Part shown: positions 5,466 through 13,324 of the stretch, in pieces
Position numbering within the stretch: the first letter of the stretch is position 1
How the letters are laid out: the number at the start of each line of letters is the position of its first letter
Assembly: GCA_902796865.1 (NCBI GenBank)
Contig: CADBQZ010000083.1
Coordinates: 1-13,324, forward strand
Source: an uncultured Ruminococcus sp.
GTDB lineage: Bacteria; Bacillota; Clostridia; Oscillospirales; Ruminococcaceae
Direction of reading: 5' to 3'
Length of the DNA stretch: 13,324 nucleotides
Made by a program: the position numbers and the translations under genes
The notes under the pieces: generated by a model
The model's input: only the letters and a program-made list of their open reading frames with translations
Database searches by the model: none
Told to the model about the DNA's origin: nothing

Positions 5466-8400
5466 TTATTTGAAGTATCTTACGCCGTTTTCAAATATTC
5501 TCTGGTCTTTATTTCCGGCAACGTTTTTGCATACGTTCTTTCCGATACGTTCGCTGTGTCCCATTTTGCCGAGAACACGGCCGTCCGGAGAAGTTATACC
5601 TTCGATAGCTTCCATAGAAGTATTTGGATTGTATCTTATATCCATTGTAGGTCTGCCGTTCGGATCAACATACTGTGTTGCAATCTGACCATTGTTAGCA
5701 AGCTTCACGATAAGCGACTGCGGAGCAACAAAGCGTCCTTCGCCGTGTGATATTGCTATTGTGTGGATATCGCCGACATTGCTGCTTTCAAGCCATGGAG
5801 ACTTGTTTGAAGCTATACGTGTATTTACCATCATCGACTGATGTCTTGCGATAGTATTAAATGTCAATGTAGGTGAATCAGCGGTCATATCGGTAATTTC
5901 ACCGTAAGGTACAAGACCAAGCTTTATAAGTGCCTGGAAACCGTTGCAGATACCGAGCATAAGACCGTCTCTGTTTTTGAGAAGTTCTGTTACAGCATCT
6001 TTGACTTTTGGATTTCTGAAGAATGCTGTTATGAATTTACCGCTTCCGTCAGGCTCGTCACCGCCGCTGAATCCGCCGGGTATCATTATCATCTGTGACT
6101 GTCCGATGAGTTTTGCAGCTTCGTTTACAGATTCTTCTATATCCGATGCACTCAGATTCTTTACTACCATTACATGAGGCTCAGCACCGGCACGTTCAAA
6201 TGCCCTTGCAGTATCATATTCACAGTTTGTTCCCGGGAATACAGGAATGAATACTCTTGGTTTTGCACTCTTTATTACAGGGAATACTCTCTTTGAAGCC
6301 TGAATGTTATATTCATATGCTTCAACAGCTGTAAGAGATGTCTTTATTCTGCACGGATAAACAGGCTCGAGTTTGCTCTCCCATGTTTTCTGCAGAGATT
6401 CAAGTGAAAGCGTACAGCTTTGTGTGAAAATATTATAGTCGTGTACAGTTTTACCTATGATCTGTTCATCTTCTTTAGCTTTTCCTTCGAGTTCTATGAT
6501 GAATCCGCCGTAGCATGGCATGAATAGTTCATTCTCTGAAAGCTTCTTTGTGAATTTGAATCCTATCCTGTTGCCGAAGCACATTTTAGCGATACCTTCT
6601 GCGATACCTCCGTGAGTTATAGCCCATACAGCTTTAGCTCTGCCTTCGTCTATCATTGCTTCAACTTTGGCGAATACTTCCTTTACGCTGTCAAATTCAG
6701 GAAGTCCGTTTTCATCTGTTCCGGGAGTCATAATGATAACTTCACTGTCTTCCGATTTGAATTCAGGAGAAACGACTTTTTTGCTGGAAGCTGTTGATAC
6801 AGCGAATGAAACGAGCGTAGGCGGAACATCTATGTTCTCAAATGTTCCAGACATAGAGTCCTTGCCGCCGATAGCGCCGCAGCCCATCTCGAGCTGTGCC
6901 TTGAATGCGCCGAGAAGTGCAGCCATAGGCTTGCCCCAGCGTTCGGGATCGTTTTGTGTTCTTTCAAAATATTCCTGGAATGTGAGCCAGCAGTGTTCAT
7001 ATTTTCCGCCTGCTGCAACTACTTTAGCGATAGATTCAACGACAGCTGCCTGTGCACCGTGATAAGGGCTTTTTTCGCTTATAAACGGGTCAAATCCCCA
7101 GCCCATTACAGAACAGGTATCTGTTTCGCCTTTGAGTACCGGTATCTTTGCAGCCATTGCCTGTGTAGGTGTGAGCTGATATTTTCCGCCGAACGGCATG
7201 AGTACTGTTGATGCACCGATAGTTGAGTCGAATTTTTCAACAAGACCTTTCTGTGAGCAGACATTCAGGTTCGCCATAAGTGAATCCCAGCCTTCCGGAT
7301 TATCGCTGTAAGCGCATGGGATATTCACGTTCGGACGCTTTATCTTTATGTCAGTGTGCTTTGGCGCACCGTTTGAATTTAAAAATTCTCTTGAAAGATC
7401 AACTATGGTGTTGCCGTTCCAGTTCATTCTGAGTCTTTCGGTATCTGTGACATCGGCAACTACAGTAGCTTCAAGGTTTTCTTTGTGTGCTTCTGAAAGG
7501 AATTTTTCGATATCTTCTTTTGCTATAACTACAGCCATTCTTTCCTGCGATTCGCTTATAGCTATCTCTGTTCCGTCGAGACCGTCGTATTTTTTCGGAA
7601 CTGCATTAAGGTCTATATCAAGACCGTCTGTAAGCTCACCGATAGCGACTGAAACACCGCCTGCACCGAAGTCGTTGCATCGCTTTATCATTCTTGTAAC
7701 ATCAGGATTTCTGAACAGTCTCTGGAGCTTTCTTTCTTCCGGCGGATTGCCCTTCTGGACTTCAGCACCGCAGCTTTCAAGTGATTCAAGAGTATGTGAC
7801 TTTGAAGAGCCTGTTGCACCGCCGCAGCCGTCACGGCCTGTCTTTCCGCCAAGTAATACTACCACATCTCCGGGAACAGGTGCTTCACGCCTTATATTCT
7901 CTGCCGGAGCGGCGCCTACTACCGCACCTATTTCAAGTCTCTTTGCAACATATCCCGGGTGGTATATCTCTGATACATGACCTGTTGCAAGACCGATCTG
8001 GTTTCCGTATGAACTGTAGCCGTTTGCTGCACCGACAGTGATCTTTCTCTGCGGGAGCTTTCCGGAGATAGTATCTTCAACAGGCACTAAAGGATTAGCT
8101 GCACCGGTCACTCTCATTGCCTGATATACATATGATCGGCCCGATAGCGGGTCACGGATAGCGCCTCCGAGACAGGTAGCAGCGCCGCCGAAAGGCTCTA
8201 TCTCTGTCGGGTGATTGTGCGTTTCGTTCTTGAACATGAGTATCCAGTCCTGCTCACCTTCATCGGTATCGACTTTTATTTTTACAGAGCAGGCATTTAT
8301 CTCTTCACTTTCGTCGAGATCAGGAAGCTTTCCGTCAGCTTTAAGCTTTCTTACTGCAAGAGTAGCCATATCCATAAGAGTTACCGGCTTATTCTCTCTT

Positions 8401-9176
8401 CCAAGTTCTGAACGTATATTCAGATATGAATCATAAGTTTCTTTTATGTACGGAGCTTCTATATCGACATTTTCGATCTCTGTCGAGAATGTTGTATGAC
8501 GGCAGTGATCTGACCAGTATGTATCTATCATGCGTATCTCAGTGATAGTAGGGTCACGTTTTTCGGTATCCTTGAAGTAGCTCTGACAGAATTTTATATC
8601 ATCAAGATCCATAGCAAGTCCGAATTCTTTTATGAAAGCATTCAGTCCTTTTTCATTCAGTCTTATAAAGTTTTCAAGTGTTTCTACTGTTGTAGGTATC
8701 TCATAATTTGTTTCAAGTGACTGTACTTTTTCGAGTGATGCTTCACGGCTTTCCACAGGGTTTATAAGATAATCTTTTATTTTCTTGAGATCATCGTCTG
8801 TCACTCTGCCTTCTATGATATATATTTTAGCAGTTCTTACACGGCATCTGTCTTTTTGTGTGAGTATCTGTATACACTGCTCACAGCTGTCAGCACGCTG
8901 GTCGAACTGTCCGGGGAGATATTCCGCCGCAAAAACTCTTTCATTGTTTATAAGCACCGGGAGTTCGCTGTATGTAACATCGACAGGCGGTTCTGAAAAT
9001 ACGGTATTGACCGACATAACAAAGTCCTGCTGAGTTATCTTGTCTACATCATAGCGGTTAAGTATCCTTACACCTGAGATATTCAGTCTCAGTGCTGTTT
9101 GTATATCGTTGAGCACTGATCTCGCCTCAACTGCATACTCCGGTTTCTTTTCAACGTATATTCTGAATACAGACAT
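5466..9176 (-). CDS. purL: Phosphoribosylformylglycinamidine synthase, single-chain (clostridial type)
   Basis: Fourth step of purine synthesis: converts FGAR, glutamine and ATP to FGAM in the cytosol. At 1236 aa it is the large one-chain form rather than the PurS/PurL/PurQ complex of Bacillus, and resembles the clade found in Clostridia (TIGR01857). A PurS-like N-terminal part precedes the synthetase halves, marked by YWSDHCRHTTF (220-230) and FKNETHNHPTEIEPFGGAA near 310. The C-terminal glutaminase domain begins near 969 with RVFIPVFPGTNCEYD. It carries the catalytic triad C1077 (GICNGFQ), H1144 and E1146 (SHGEGRF). I choose the ATG at 9176 because GGAG (9183-9186) lies 6 nt before it; a TTG at 9197 and an ATG at 9188 in frame lack proper ribosome binding sites. 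It follows mtaB by 80 bp on the same strand and ends at a terminator. No purine riboswitch or PurR box was seen upstream. Confidence 0.97.
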   Translation of the reverse strand: MSVFRIYVEKKPEYAVEARSVLNDIQTALRLNISGVRILNRYDVDKITQQDFVMSVNTVFSEPPVDVTYSELPVLINNERVFAAEYLPGQFDQRADSCEQCIQILTQKDRCRVRTAKIYIIEGRVTDDDLKKIKDYLINPVESREASLEKVQSLETNYEIPTTVETLENFIRLNEKGLNAFIKEFGLAMDLDDIKFCQSYFKDTEKRDPTITEIRMIDTYWSDHCRHTTFSTEIENVDIEAPYIKETYDSYLNIRSELGRENKPVTLMDMATLAVRKLKADGKLPDLDESEEINACSVKIKVDTDEGEQDWILMFKNETHNHPTEIEPFGGAATCLGGAIRDPLSGRSYVYQAMRVTGAANPLVPVEDTISGKLPQRKITVGAANGYSSYGNQIGLATGHVSEIYHPGYVAKRLEIGAVVGAAPAENIRREAPVPGDVVVLLGGKTGRDGCGGATGSSKSHTLESLESCGAEVQKGNPPEERKLQRLFRNPDVTRMIKRCNDFGAGGVSVAIGELTDGLDIDLNAVPKKYDGLDGTEIAISESQERMAVVIAKEDIEKFLSEAHKENLEATVVADVTDTERLRMNWNGNTIVDLSREFLNSNGAPKHTDIKIKRPNVNIPCAYSDNPEGWDSLMANLNVCSQKGLVEKFDSTIGASTVLMPFGGKYQLTPTQAMAAKIPVLKGETDTCSVMGWGFDPFISEKSPYHGAQAAVVESIAKVVAAGGKYEHCWLTFQEYFERTQNDPERWGKPMAALLGAFKAQLEMGCGAIGGKDSMSGTFENIDVPPTLVSFAVSTASSKKVVSPEFKSEDSEVIIMTPGTDENGLPEFDSVKEVFAKVEAMIDEGRAKAVWAITHGGIAEGIAKMCFGNRIGFKFTKKLSENELFMPCYGGFIIELEGKAKEDEQIIGKTVHDYNIFTQSCTLSLESLQKTWESKLEPVYPCRIKTSLTAVEAYEYNIQASKRVFPVIKSAKPRVFIPVFPGTNCEYDTARAFERAGAEPHVMVVKNLSASDIEESVNEAAKLIGQSQMIMIPGGFSGGDEPDGSGKFITAFFRNPKVKDAVTELLKNRDGLMLGICNGFQALIKLGLVPYGEITDMTADSPTLTFNTIARHQSMMVNTRIASNKSPWLESSNVGDIHTIAISHGEGRFVAPQSLIVKLANNGQIATQYVDPNGRPTMDIRYNPNTSMEAIEGITSPDGRVLGKMGHSERIGKNVCKNVAGNKDQRIFENGVRYFK

Positions 9177-9221
9177 TTTTTGCTCCATTCTCCGCAAGAA
9201 AGGTAATTATTATTTTTTATC

Positions 9222-9251
9222 GAACGGTAAGGATTGCGGACAGTACCGTTC
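9222..9251 (-). promoter_or_regulatory. 8-bp inverted repeat between mtaB and purL
   Basis: GAACGGTA (9222-9229) and TACCGTTC (9244-9251) are exact reverse complements separated by 14 bp, beginning 5 nt after the mtaB stop codon. On the minus strand the tail is A-rich (GATAAAAAAT), so it is not a normal terminator. It could be a processing or attenuation hairpin separating mtaB from purL, or a protein site. The symmetry is seen directly; the role is unknown. Confidence 0.4.
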
Positions 9252-9256
9252 TGCTG

Positions 9257-10564
9257 TCAGACTGCATTGACTATCTTTCCGATACAGCAGTCTTTTTCAC
9301 CTTCTTCTATTTTAACATAAAAAATCTCTCTTTTCAAACTTTTTTGAAAATTTTTTTCGGGAATTTTTATTAGCGTATAGTTTGGGGTATGTCCGACATG
9401 AAAATCGGGGTCATTTTCACGCTCGAAAAGCACGGGAAATACCTTTCCGATAAGACTTTTATGAAATTTCAATGACATTTTTTCGCCTAGCGATATAAGT
9501 TTTTTCATGCGCTCTGTCTTTACTCTTTCGGGAAGATGACCTTTCATTTTTGCGGCTGCTGTGCCAGGTCTTGATGAATATGGGAAAACGTGTATCTTTG
9601 AAAATCCTATACTTTCTGCAAAATCCATAGTCTGTTCAAAATCCTCATCTGTTTCATTAGGGAAACCGACCATTATATCGGTAGTTACAGAACAGTCAGG
9701 AAAATAATTTCTTATTCTTTCTACGAGTTCGGAATATTCAGCACAGGTGTATTTACGGTTCATAGCTTTAAGCGTTTTATCACATCCGCTCTGAAGCGAC
9801 AGGTGGAACTGCGGACAAAATCCGGGGAGCCTGCTGAGTCTTTCAAGATCTTTATTACTTATCATTTCCGGTTCGAGCGAGCCTAAACGTACTCTTTCGA
9901 TGCCGTTTATGCCGGAACAAAGTTCAGCCGCATCGGTCATACAAGCGCCAAATTCAATGCCATAAAAAGCGAGATTTATCCCTACAAGAACGATCTCCTT
10001 GTATCCATTTTGAGCAAGTGCTTCCGCTTCTTCTTTAAGTCTTTCAAGCGGCTTTGAGCGGCAGCGTCCCCGGGCATAAGGTATCATACAGTAGGAACAG
10101 AATCTGTCGCATCCGTCCTGTATTTTAACGAATGCTCTTGTTCTGCCCGAAAATCCTTTGCAGATCATATCTTCAAATCTGTCCTTTTTCCCGAAAACTT
10201 CTATATCTACACGGCGTTTTTTATTATTTATAAATTCTTTTACAAGAGAAATTATATTGCTTCTGTTTTTTGTGCCGGTGATTATATCAGCTTCCGGAAG
10301 CTTTTCAGCCATATCGGGCGATGCCTGAGGCATACATCCTGTCAATACTGTAACAGCGTCCGGAGCAGTTTTTCTTGCCTGTTTAAGAGCTTTTATGCTC
10401 CGGTTGTCTCCCGAAGAGGTGACGGTACATGAATTTATGACTACAACATCGGCATCTTTCAGATCATTACAGACGATAAATCCGTCTTTTATAAAACTTT
10501 CTCTTATATTTTCTGTTTCGTACTGATTTACCTTGCAGCCGAAGCTTTGAAAAAACACTTTCAT
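9257..10564 (-). CDS. mtaB: tRNA t6A37 methylthiotransferase
   Basis: Radical SAM enzyme that adds a methylthio group to N6-threonylcarbamoyl-A37 (t6A to ms2t6A) in ANN-decoding tRNAs. The 435-aa protein has the full three-domain layout. The UPF0004 domain binds the auxiliary 4Fe-4S cluster through C10 (in FGCKVNQYETE, the form typical of MtaB/YqeV rather than MiaB or RimO), C46 and C77. The radical SAM core has C152-x3-C156-x2-C159. A C-terminal TRAM-like segment covers about the last 60 residues. The ATG at 10564 is preceded by AAAGGTG (10573-10579) at 8 nt; an in-frame ATG at 10618 would add 18 residues ahead of the conserved N-terminus and has no ribosome binding site. It heads a unit with purL and is divergent from the HPr-like gene. 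Confidence 0.95.
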   Translation of the reverse strand: MKVFFQSFGCKVNQYETENIRESFIKDGFIVCNDLKDADVVVINSCTVTSSGDNRSIKALKQARKTAPDAVTVLTGCMPQASPDMAEKLPEADIITGTKNRSNIISLVKEFINNKKRRVDIEVFGKKDRFEDMICKGFSGRTRAFVKIQDGCDRFCSYCMIPYARGRCRSKPLERLKEEAEALAQNGYKEIVLVGINLAFYGIEFGACMTDAAELCSGINGIERVRLGSLEPEMISNKDLERLSRLPGFCPQFHLSLQSGCDKTLKAMNRKYTCAEYSELVERIRNYFPDCSVTTDIMVGFPNETDEDFEQTMDFAESIGFSKIHVFPYSSRPGTAAAKMKGHLPERVKTERMKKLISLGEKMSLKFHKSLIGKVFPVLFERENDPDFHVGHTPNYTLIKIPEKNFQKSLKREIFYVKIEEGEKDCCIGKIVNAV

Positions 10565-10594
10565 ACTGTAAGCACCTTTCTTAAATGTATATAA

Positions 10595-10624
10595 TGCACA
10601 AATACAAACTATTCGCATTGTGCA
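10595..10624 (-). promoter_or_regulatory. Inverted repeat in the mtaB leader
   Basis: TGCACAA (10595-10601) and TTGTGCA (10618-10624) are exact reverse complements with 16 bp between. They lie in the mtaB leader about 30 nt before the start codon, between promoter and ribosome binding site. It may form an RNA hairpin; no function is known. Confidence 0.3.
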
Positions 10625-10655
10625 AGCTAAACAAAATATTGAAATTGAATAAATT

Positions 10656-10676
10656 AGAAGCGAAACTTCTGCTTCT
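10656..10676 (-). promoter_or_regulatory. Hairpin/direct-repeat cluster at the mtaB start site
   Basis: AGAAGC (10656-10661) is the exact complement of GCTTCT (10671-10676), and AGAAG also pairs with CTTCT at 10666-10670, giving two mutually exclusive hairpins. The cluster abuts the -10 box, so it covers the transcription start and the first nucleotides of the RNA. Confidence 0.4.
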
Positions 10677-10705
10677 ATTATACTAAATTTACGAAATTAT
10701 TTCAA
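10677..10705 (-). promoter_or_regulatory. Promoter of mtaB (and probably purL)
   Basis: Minus-strand TTGAAA (10700-10705), 17 bp, TATAAT (10677-10682). The predicted start near 10670 gives a leader of about 105 nt. Its -35 box is 5 bp from the -35 box of the divergent HPr-like gene. Confidence 0.75.
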
Positions 10706-10710
10706 TCGTA

Positions 10711-10739
10711 TTGACAATGATTTTATTTGGTGGTATTAT
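10711..10739 (+). promoter_or_regulatory. Promoter of the HPr-like gene
   Basis: TTGACA (10711-10716), 17 bp, TATTAT (10734-10739), with TGG just before the -10 box. The predicted start near 10746 falls at GCAGGA (10747-10752), which pairs with TCCTGC (10765-10770), so the RNA begins with a 6-bp hairpin that may protect its 5' end. The leader is about 65 nt. Confidence 0.8.
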
Positions 10740-10811
10740 GTAATCAGCAGGAAGACATTGGGGCTCCTGCAAAAAACGAAAAACAAAGGGATAAACAGGA
10801 GGTAATACATT

Positions 10812-11042
10812 ATGACAAGCTATAAAATTTCACTTGCAGCGATCGACGATGTCAAGAAGTTTGTGAATATCGTTATGAAATACGATTTTGATGTGGATCT
10901 TGTATCAGGAAGATATGCAGTAGACGCAAAGTCGATCATGGGTATTTTCAGCCTCGATCTTTCAAAGCCTATCGAACTCAAGGCACATACTGATGAGCCG
11001 GGAGATTTTGAAAAAGAAATCGCAGACTATATCGTAAAGTAA
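10812..11042 (+). CDS. HPr-like protein lacking the phosphocarrier histidine, 76 aa
   Basis: HPr-fold protein related to the phosphotransferase-system carrier. KYDFDVDLVSGRYAVDAKSIMGIFSL (23-48) matches the central part of Bacillus HPr without a gap, including AKSIMG, whose serine (S41 here) corresponds to Ser46, the HPr kinase target. The active-site loop (GIHARP in B. subtilis) is shortened by about three residues and reads LAAIDDVKKF, so His15 and the following arginine are missing. It therefore cannot carry phosphate from EI to EII as ordinary HPr does. By analogy with Bacillus Crh, a regulatory role in catabolite control through S41 is possible; this is inference. AGGAGGT (10797-10803) stands 8 nt before the ATG. 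A near-consensus promoter and a terminator frame it as a single-gene unit, suggesting high expression. Confidence 0.88.
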   Translation: MTSYKISLAAIDDVKKFVNIVMKYDFDVDLVSGRYAVDAKSIMGIFSLDLSKPIELKAHTDEPGDFEKEIADYIVK

Positions 11043-11059
11043 TTTATGTTGCATCTGAG

Positions 11060-11098
11060 GACCCGTCCTTTTATAAAGGGCGGGTCTATATTTGTTTT
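11060..11098 (+). terminator. Rho-independent terminator of the HPr-like gene
   Basis: A 12-bp stem (11060-11071 against 11075-11086) containing one G-U pair, with a 3-nt loop, followed by the T-rich TATATTTGTTTT. It starts 17 nt after the stop codon. Confidence 0.88.
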
Positions 11099-11222
11099 GC
11101 AAGTAACTTTAAGTCATAGCAGTACAAATATCATGTGCCAGTATCGCTGTATTGATACATTCTAATCCGGACGCTCCGGGCATAGACTTGAATATATAAA
11201 TATCATCATATGGAGAAAGTCT

Positions 11223-12359
11223 ATGAAAAGATTTATTTTTGCTTTTGCGGCGGTTTTTATTCTTACAGCGGCGGTAATGTATATCTTTCCGGCAAATTGT
11301 GAGGAGAATGAAGAGACAATTGACTGTCCGTTTGTGCTTATGGAGACCGGTACAGGTATCGTTATAAAAGAACAGCGTGGGAATGAGCGTATGCCGCAGG
11401 GTTCCCTTGCAAAGCTTATGACTGTGCTTATCGCAGCTGAGGAAATGGAGCAGGGAAAATTTTCGGTCGATACTGTTATCAATATCGGTGACGAGGTTAG
11501 CGGTACTTCCGGTGCGGTAGTATGGCTCAGACCGGGAGACAGCATGACTGCTGATGAGCTTTTAAGATCAGTCATTATCGGCAATGCAAATGATGCGGCG
11601 GCAGTCTTAGCGGTATACATTGGCAAAAGCGAAAAAGAATTTGTCCGCATGATGAACGCAAGGGCTTTTGAACTTGGTATGAGAGATACAGTGTATAAAG
11701 ATTGTTCTGGTATGAGCGGCGGCGGATATACTACGGCTCATGATGTATCGTTGCTTGCGTGTGAGCTTTTAAAGCATGAACAGCTCAGAAAGTATTTTAC
11801 TTCATGGACAGATACTGTAAGGAACGGTCAGACGGAACTTGTGAATGAAAACAGGCTTGTGCGGACATACGACGGCATAACCGGATTAAAGGCAGGAAGC
11901 ATAGGCGGCAGGGAGTATTTCCTTGTGCTGACTGCCGAAAGAAACGGTATATCTTTTGCAGCTGTATTATTGGGGTGTGATGATAAGGATAAACGGTTTT
12001 CATACGGAAAAAAGCTATTGTCTGAAGGCTTTTCTTCGTATAAGATAACTGCTCCGGAATTTGCGGCAGAGTTTTTGCGTCCGGTCGAAGTTCACGGCGG
12101 CATAGAGAGTGCAGTAATGATAGGCGCTGAAAGCTTGAAAGAGCTTGTAGTCCCGAAATACAGCGGAGAACTTTCAGCGTCAGTACTGATACCGCAGTAT
12201 GTAGATGCTCCGGTGAAAAAAGGTCAGAGAATAGGCGTGGCAGGCTTTTACAACGGTGACACTTTGCTATTTGAAACTGCACTTGTAGCTCAGCAAACGG
12301 TTGACAAGGTCGATTTTGTGCATGGTATAGGAAAAAGTTTGGATATATTGTACAAATAA
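11223..12359 (+). CDS. D-alanyl-D-alanine carboxypeptidase-like penicillin-binding protein with variant motifs
   Basis: Low-molecular-weight penicillin-binding protein (peptidase S11, DacF/PBP5 kind) expected to trim the terminal D-Ala of peptidoglycan stem peptides outside the membrane. Residues 1-25 form a signal peptide or N-terminal anchor (MKRF, then a hydrophobic stretch). The catalytic domain runs to about 275. S61-L-A-K64 is the SxxK motif with the nucleophile. The SxN position reads N121-A-N123, so the serine is replaced by asparagine. The KTG box reads K223-A-G225. Both changes are unusual for an active enzyme. The C-terminal part (about 278-378) resembles the beta-rich PBP5_C domain in position only. 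GGAG (11212-11215) lies 7 nt before the ATG. No clear promoter was found in the 120 bp upstream, and no terminator follows. The family call is firm; catalytic activity is uncertain. Confidence 0.88.
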   Translation: MKRFIFAFAAVFILTAAVMYIFPANCEENEETIDCPFVLMETGTGIVIKEQRGNERMPQGSLAKLMTVLIAAEEMEQGKFSVDTVINIGDEVSGTSGAVVWLRPGDSMTADELLRSVIIGNANDAAAVLAVYIGKSEKEFVRMMNARAFELGMRDTVYKDCSGMSGGGYTTAHDVSLLACELLKHEQLRKYFTSWTDTVRNGQTELVNENRLVRTYDGITGLKAGSIGGREYFLVLTAERNGISFAAVLLGCDDKDKRFSYGKKLLSEGFSSYKITAPEFAAEFLRPVEVHGGIESAVMIGAESLKELVVPKYSGELSASVLIPQYVDAPVKKGQRIGVAGFYNGDTLLFETALVAQQTVDKVDFVHGIGKSLDILYK

Positions 12360-12403
12360 TTTTGTGGAAAAATATTTAGTTCCTACAATAATAATCTTAC
12401 ATC

Positions 12404-12432
12404 TTGCAAATAAACCGGAAATATAGTAAAAT
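12404..12432 (+). promoter_or_regulatory. Probable promoter of pgi
   Basis: TTGCAA (12404-12409), 17 bp, TAAAAT (12427-12432). The start near 12439 gives a leader of about 84 nt. CTGCG (12453-12457) and CGCAG (12488-12492) within it could close a weak stem enclosing a GTAT/ATAC pairing; no known riboswitch is recognised. Confidence 0.55.
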
Positions 12433-12522
12433 GATAAGTAGAAAGTTATAAACTGCGGTCTGTATGCAGTATTTTATATACGTCGGACGCAGCTTTCAAT
12501 AATGGACTGGAGGAAACTTAAA

Positions 12523-13324
12523 ATGTCTTTAAGATTGAACGGCAAATATGTTCAGAAGTTTGTCAATGAAAATGAAATGAAAGGTATCAGGGCACAGGTA
12601 GAAACTGCTGCAAAGGTGCTTCATGACAAAACAGGTCTTGGAAATGATTTTCTGGGCTGGCTTGATCTTCCTGTTGACTATGACAAGGAAGAATTTGCAA
12701 GGATAAAGGCTTCTGCTGAAAAGATAAAGAAAACAGCTGATGTGCTTATCGTTATCGGTATCGGCGGCTCATATCTCGGTGCGAGAGCGGCTATTGAATT
12801 TTTGAAGTCGCCCTTCTATAATAACATGAAGAAGGATACGCCTGACATCTACTATGTCGGCAACAACATCAATCCTACATATCTCAACGAAGTACTTTCA
12901 ATATGCGAAGGAAAGGACATTGCGGTAAATGTTATCTCAAAGTCAGGTACTACAACAGAGCCTGCACTTGCTTTCCGTATATTCAAGAAGCTTGTTGAGG
13001 ACAAGTATGGCAAGGACGGCGCTAAGGACAGGATATTCTGTACTACTGACAAGGCAAGAGGAACATTAAAGAATCTTGCTGATACAGAAGGATACGAAAC
13101 ATTCGTTATCCCTGATGATGTAGGCGGACGTTTTTCAGTGCTTACAGCCGTAGGACTCCTTCCTATAGCAGTTGCAGGCTGTGATATAGACAAGCTCATG
13201 GAAGGTGCAGCAAAGGCAAGAGAAGCATTCTCAAAGGATTTCGATGACAATGACTGCTACAAGTATGCGGCACTCAGAAATATCCTTTACCGCAAGGGCA
13301 AGTCTGTAGAGCTTATGGTTTCAT
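12523..13324 (+). CDS. pgi: Glucose-6-phosphate isomerase, 3' end beyond the window
   Basis: Interconverts glucose-6-phosphate and fructose-6-phosphate in glycolysis, in the cytosol. The first 267 codons are present and open to the window edge, with no stop; the Firmicutes enzyme is about 450 aa, so roughly 60% is visible. The two sugar-isomerase (SIS) phosphate-binding motifs are clear: [14 protein letters not shown] (77-90) and [15 protein letters not shown] (137-151). The family signature [17 protein letters not shown] (198-214) follows. The ATG at 12523 is preceded by GGAGG (12509-12513) at 9 nt. It lies downstream of the carboxypeptidase gene on the same strand but has its own promoter 163 bp into the gap, so it is probably transcribed alone or as the head of a unit that continues past the window. 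Confidence 0.97.
   Translation, partial: MSLRLNGKYVQKFVNENEMKGIRAQVETAAKVLHDKTGLGNDFLGWLDLPVDYDKEEFARIKASAEKIKKTADVLIVIGIGGSYLGARAAIEFLKSPFYNNMKKDTPDIYYVGNNINPTYLNEVLSICEGKDIAVNVISKSGTTTEPALAFRIFKKLVEDKYGKDGAKDRIFCTTDKARGTLKNLADTEGYETFVIPDDVGGRFSVLTAVGLLPIAVAGCDIDKLMEGAAKAREAFSKDFDDNDCYKYAALRNILYRKGKSVELMVS

Noticed and set aside
7348..7980. Long plus-strand open frame (210 codons) inside purL
   Set aside because: It lies fully antisense to a highly conserved part of PurL, has no ribosome binding site, and its serine/proline-rich translation looks like a shadow frame.
9177..9197. Longer purL start at TTG 9197 or ATG 9188
   Set aside because: Neither has a well-placed ribosome binding site; GGAG at 9183-9186 is ideally spaced for the ATG at 9176.
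9177..9256. PurR box or purine riboswitch before purL
   Set aside because: CGAACGG superficially resembles a PurBox, but the orientation and flanks do not match, and the 80-bp gap is too short for a riboswitch and lacks its core.
11100..11222. tRNA, small RNA or promoter before the carboxypeptidase gene
   Set aside because: No cloverleaf is visible; TATAAA at 11195-11200 has no -35 partner at suitable spacing. The short symmetric stretches (CCGGA-CGC-TCCGG at 11167-11179) are too small to name.
11162..11650. Minus-strand open frame of 162 codons over the carboxypeptidase start
   Set aside because: Antisense shadow; the plus-strand frame has a signal peptide, SxxK motif and ribosome binding site.
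12852..13250. Minus-strand open frame of 132 codons
   Set aside because: Antisense to the glucose-6-phosphate isomerase gene, whose motifs are unmistakable on the plus strand.

Overview
The window looks like a piece of chromosome from a fibre-degrading member of the genus Ruminococcus or a close relative (Clostridia, Oscillospiraceae). The main evidence is a secreted GH9 cellulase carrying a C-terminal type I dockerin, the mark of cellulosome enzymes. Supporting evidence is the moderately AT-rich sequence with strong AGGAGG-type ribosome binding sites, a single-chain PurL of the clostridial kind, and an HPr-like protein without the catalytic histidine. The species cannot be fixed from the sequence alone.

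Layout, left to right. (1) 10-1908, minus: dockerin-bearing GH9 cellulase with its own promoter and leader. (2) 2130-2948, minus: a 272-aa protein of unknown function, divergent from (3) 3370-3603, plus: a 77-aa Cro/CI-type regulator. The 421-bp region between them is the most unusual part of the window. It holds two promoters aimed at the 272-aa gene, four 10-bp-phased TGTCGAA-like motifs matching the Spo0A box, a perfect 9-bp inverted repeat at the proximal start site, and paired G5 tracts. (4) 5315-3672, minus: a flavodoxin and a YqhD-type iron alcohol dehydrogenase in one operon behind a full-consensus promoter. A bidirectional terminator separates it from the regulator. (5) 10564-5466, minus: mtaB (tRNA methylthiotransferase) followed by purL (purine synthesis), ending in a clear terminator. 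(6) 10812-11042, plus: the HPr-like gene, whose promoter sits back-to-back with that of mtaB, closed by a terminator. (7) 11223-12359, plus: a D,D-carboxypeptidase-like penicillin-binding protein with altered active-site motifs. (8) From 12523, plus: glucose-6-phosphate isomerase, cut off by the window end.

Most genes are housekeeping: purine synthesis, tRNA modification, peptidoglycan trimming, glycolysis and redox/aldehyde reduction. They sit in short, separately promoted units. No insertion sequence, prophage, CRISPR array, rRNA or tRNA gene was recognised. The points most worth following are the dual-promoter control region with the phased Spo0A-like boxes, the dockerin with an extra-long gap between its two calcium-binding repeats, the HPr-like protein that keeps the regulatory serine but has lost the phosphocarrier histidine, and the variant carboxypeptidase motifs.
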